This document shows positions 6,603-8,058 of a stretch of 8,058 nucleotides of DNA, piece by piece (the stretch's first letter is position 1; each line of letters starts with the position of its first letter). The notes under the pieces are model-generated. The model was not told the DNA's origin, did not search any database, and saw nothing but the letters and a program-made list of their open reading frames with translations. Source of the stretch: an uncultured Blautia sp. (GTDB lineage: Bacteria; Bacillota; Clostridia; Lachnospirales; Lachnospiraceae). Made by a program: the position numbers and the translations under genes. The stretch is from positions 1 through 8,058 of the forward strand of contig UQCM01000091.1 in assembly GCA_900539525.1 (NCBI GenBank), written 5' to 3'.

Positions 6603-7562
6603 ATGTCGTTTTCAGGCGATGTTAAAGAAGAGCTGTCCAGACAGCTGTGTACGGCAAGGCACTGCCGGATAGCAGAAATTGCCGCAATCATCAGTATGTG
6701 CGGACATATTTCTATTTCCATAGACGAAAAGTACTGTCTGCGGATTCAGACAGAAAATCTATCTGTGGCAAGAAAGTACTTTACATTATTGAAAAAAACC
6801 TTTAATATAGAGACGGATGTTTCCATAAAACAGAATGTACATTTAAAGAAGACACGCACCTATCTTGTGATGATCAGAAATCATGAGGATGCTGTGAGGG
6901 TTCTTCAGGCAGCAAAGCTGATCGGGACAGATGGAGAAATACGTGAGAATCTTTCCATCTGCGACAATCTGGTGATTCAGCGGTCATGCTGCAAACGTGC
7001 ATTCATAAGAGGCGCTTTTCTTTCGGCCGGGTCTATCAGTGACCCGCAGAAATCCTATCATTTTGAGATTGCCTGTGCTACGGAAGAAAAAGCAGAGCAG
7101 CTTCGTGATATTATCAACAGCTTTGAGATGGACGCAAAGATTGTACGAAGGAAGAAGTATCATGTGGTTTACATAAAGGAGGGATCCCAGATCGTGGACA
7201 TCCTGAATGTGATGGAGGCACATGTGGCCCTGATGAATCTTGAAAATGTGCGAATTCTGAAGGAAATGAGAAATTCCGTAAACAGGAAAGTGAATTGTGA
7301 AACGGCAAATATTCACAAAACCGTGAATGCTGCTGTGAAGCAGATTGAGGATATCAGCTATATCAGATCAAGAATAGGTTTTGAGAGTCTCCCTGAGGCA
7401 CTGGCCGAGATTGCAGAGCTTCGCCTCGAACATCCTGATGCGGCTTTGAAGGAGCTTGGAATGATGCTTACCCCACAGGTAGGTAAATCCGGTGTTAATC
7501 ATAGACTAAGAAAATTAAGCACACTCGCGGAGGAATTGCGGGGAAATGAAGGAGGAGAATGA
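6603..7562 (+). CDS. whiA: WhiA-family DNA-binding regulator
   Basis: 319 residues beginning MSFSGDVKEEL, the usual WhiA start. The N-terminal part is the degenerate LAGLIDADG-like fold, including CKRAFIRGAFLSAGSISDP (130-148), in which catalytic acids of homing endonucleases are not conserved. The C-terminal helix-turn-helix spans about 264-308, with the conserved SGVNHRLRKL (296-305). WhiA controls sporulation septation in Streptomyces and influences cell division and chromosome segregation in Bacillus. ATG at 6603 is chosen although an in-frame TTG lies at 6591: that TTG directly abuts the AGAAAGG (6584-6590) and would add non-conserved residues. Spacing to the chosen ATG is a rather long 12 bases. 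The gene follows rapZ after 23 bases with no yvcK/glmR between them. Identification is firm. Confidence 0.96.
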   Translation: MSFSGDVKEELSRQLCTARHCRIAEIAAIISMCGHISISIDEKYCLRIQTENLSVARKYFTLLKKTFNIETDVSIKQNVHLKKTRTYLVMIRNHEDAVRVLQAAKLIGTDGEIRENLSICDNLVIQRSCCKRAFIRGAFLSAGSISDPQKSYHFEIACATEEKAEQLRDIINSFEMDAKIVRRKKYHVVYIKEGSQIVDILNVMEAHVALMNLENVRILKEMRNSVNRKVNCETANIHKTVNAAVKQIEDISYIRSRIGFESLPEALAEIAELRLEHPDAALKELGMMLTPQVGKSGVNHRLRKLSTLAEELRGNEGGE

Positions 7563-7564
7563 TT

Positions 7565-7819
7565 ATGATTAAAAAATCTATCACAGTGAAGATACCGAAC
7601 GGGCTGGAAGCAAGGCCTGTAGCAGTTCTGGTTCAGGTAGCAAGTCAGTATGAAAGTGCGGTATATGTAGAGTCGGATGAGAAACGTGTGAATGCAAAGA
7701 GTATCATGGGAATGATGACCCTGGGTCTCAATGAGGGCGAGAGTGTCACGATTTCGGCAGAAGGCGCAGATGAAAAGGAAGCGATGCAGGGGATCGAGCA
7801 GTATTTAAGCGGAAAGTAA
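7565..7819 (+). CDS. HPr-family protein lacking the catalytic histidine (Crh-like)
   Basis: 84 residues with a complete HPr fold pattern: GLEARPV (13-19), NAKSIMGMM (43-51) and the usual length. The PTS phosphorylation site His15 is replaced by Glu15, whereas the regulatory Ser46 and Arg17 remain. This is the pattern of Bacillus Crh, which has Gln15 and acts only through HPr kinase phosphorylation of Ser46 to assist CcpA in catabolite repression. In Bacillus subtilis crh is also the gene after whiA (yvcL), which supports the comparison. The start at 7565 places Glu and Ser exactly at HPr positions 15 and 46 and lies 7 bases from GGAGGAG (7551-7557). An upstream ATG at 7559 is too close to that site. 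PTS sugar transport through this protein is unlikely; the regulatory role is inferred. Confidence 0.88.
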   Translation: MIKKSITVKIPNGLEARPVAVLVQVASQYESAVYVESDEKRVNAKSIMGMMTLGLNEGESVTISAEGADEKEAMQGIEQYLSGK

Positions 7820-7831
7820 TGGAAACAGAGC

Positions 7832-7909
7832 AACTGTTCAGAGCCATACATGAGTAAAAGAAAGGTCCGGGAGAGGCGGTTTTATGAATGGGCTCTTAAC
7901 AGTTACGAA
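7832..7909. repeat. Hairpin-forming repeat containing 38-bp repeat copy 2
   Basis: AACTGTTCAGAGCC (7832-7845) is the reverse complement of 7891-7904 except for one base, giving a 14-bp stem around a 45-base loop. Bases 7872-7909 are the second copy of the repeat at 4741-4778. No T-run follows, so this is a repeat or mRNA-end structure lying before the true terminator. Confidence 0.65.
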
Positions 7910-7941
7910 ACAGAATATGAAATAGAATACGTAGCAGACAG

Positions 7942-7988
7942 AAGAAGTACGGAGTGATAAGGAGATTCCTTTCCCGTACTTCTTTTTT
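7942..7988 (+). terminator. Intrinsic terminator of the murB-rapZ-whiA-HPr operon
   Basis: AAGAAGTACGG (7942-7952) pairs perfectly with CCGTACTTCTT (7974-7984). A nested AAGGA/TCCTT stem (7959-7963 with 7967-7971) sits inside, and TTTTTT (7983-7988) follows. It lies about 120 bases after the last stop codon. The left arm is A-rich rather than a clean A-run, so function on the opposite strand would be weaker. Confidence 0.9.
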
Positions 7989-8004
7989 GTAATTGTTCAG
8001 AGTC
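7989..8004. repeat. Inverted partial copy of the intergenic repeat
   Basis: These 16 bases match the reverse complement of 4760-4775 at 15 positions and resemble the left arm at 7832-7845. They begin immediately after the terminator T-run and probably mark the edge of another repeat unit extending to the right. Confidence 0.5.
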
Positions 8005-8020
8005 ATGCAGATTTATAAAT

Positions 8021-8058
8021 ATTTGCCGTGGGGAGCTTGCTCACCGGAGGCAAATTTT
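8021..8058. other. Stem-loop at the right edge, possibly a truncated terminator
   Basis: ATTTGCC (8021-8027) pairs with GGCAAAT (8049-8055), with an inner GAGC/GCTC stem (8033-8036 and 8039-8042). The right arm runs into a T-run (8055-8058) that the window cuts off. It may be a terminator, the end of a convergent gene, or another dispersed palindrome. The missing flank prevents a decision. Confidence 0.4.

Noticed and set aside
6960..7050. LAGLIDADG-like fold suggesting a homing endonuclease
   Set aside because: WhiA proteins carry a degenerate, non-catalytic version of this fold plus a C-terminal helix-turn-helix. Nothing here points to an intein or intron.
7559..7564. Upstream ATG for the HPr-family gene overlapping the whiA stop
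   Set aside because: It is only 1 base from GGAGGAG and shifts the HPr numbering by two. The ATG at 7565 has 7-base spacing and puts Glu and Ser exactly at 15 and 46.

Overview
This window looks like a low-GC-Gram-positive (Firmicutes) chromosome segment, most likely from a gut Lachnospiraceae-type clostridium. That placement is an inference. It rests on strong AGGAGG-type ribosome binding sites, mid-range GC with purine-rich codons, the murB-rapZ-whiA-HPr-type gene string, and a GtrA/YfhO membrane protein. No plasmid, phage, CRISPR, tRNA or rRNA gene was seen. All recognised genes are on the + strand.

Layout. Bases 1-255 hold no convincing gene. They carry a cluster of hairpins (about 7-120) of unknown nature and a good sigma-A-type promoter (200-228). 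Bases 256-4461 are one uninterrupted 1401-codon frame that joins three modules: a GtrA-type small membrane (flippase-like) domain, a YfhO-type polytopic glycosyltransferase-like protein, and a complete fold-type-I PLP aminotransferase. The aminotransferase has its own in-frame ATG and Shine-Dalgarno sequence at 3246-3258, so it may be made as a fusion, a separate protein, or both. Its last codons and stop lie inside a 174-bp palindrome-rich element with imperfect terminal inverted repeats (4410-4583), which resembles a MITE.

Bases 4584-4810 hold a promoter, a hairpin-containing leader and one copy of a 38-bp repeat. Bases 4811-7819 are a compact operon: murB (peptidoglycan precursor synthesis), rapZ (nucleotide-binding adaptor linked to amino-sugar control), whiA (DNA-binding regulator of growth and division) and an HPr-family gene. 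The HPr-family protein lacks the catalytic histidine, so it resembles the regulatory protein Crh. In Bacillus subtilis a yvcK/glmR gene lies between rapZ and whiA; here it is absent. Downstream are a second copy of the 38-bp repeat inside a hairpin, a strong intrinsic terminator (7942-7988), an inverted partial repeat copy, and a further hairpin cut by the window edge.

Together the genes suggest cell-envelope work: decoration of surface polymers with lipid-linked sugars (GtrA-YfhO), peptidoglycan precursor synthesis (MurB), and regulators tying wall synthesis and division to carbon and amino-sugar status (RapZ, WhiA, Crh-like). The most unusual points are the three-module reading frame, the Crh-like Glu15 protein in the rapZ-whiA operon, and the mobile-looking repeat that forms the end of the aminotransferase gene.
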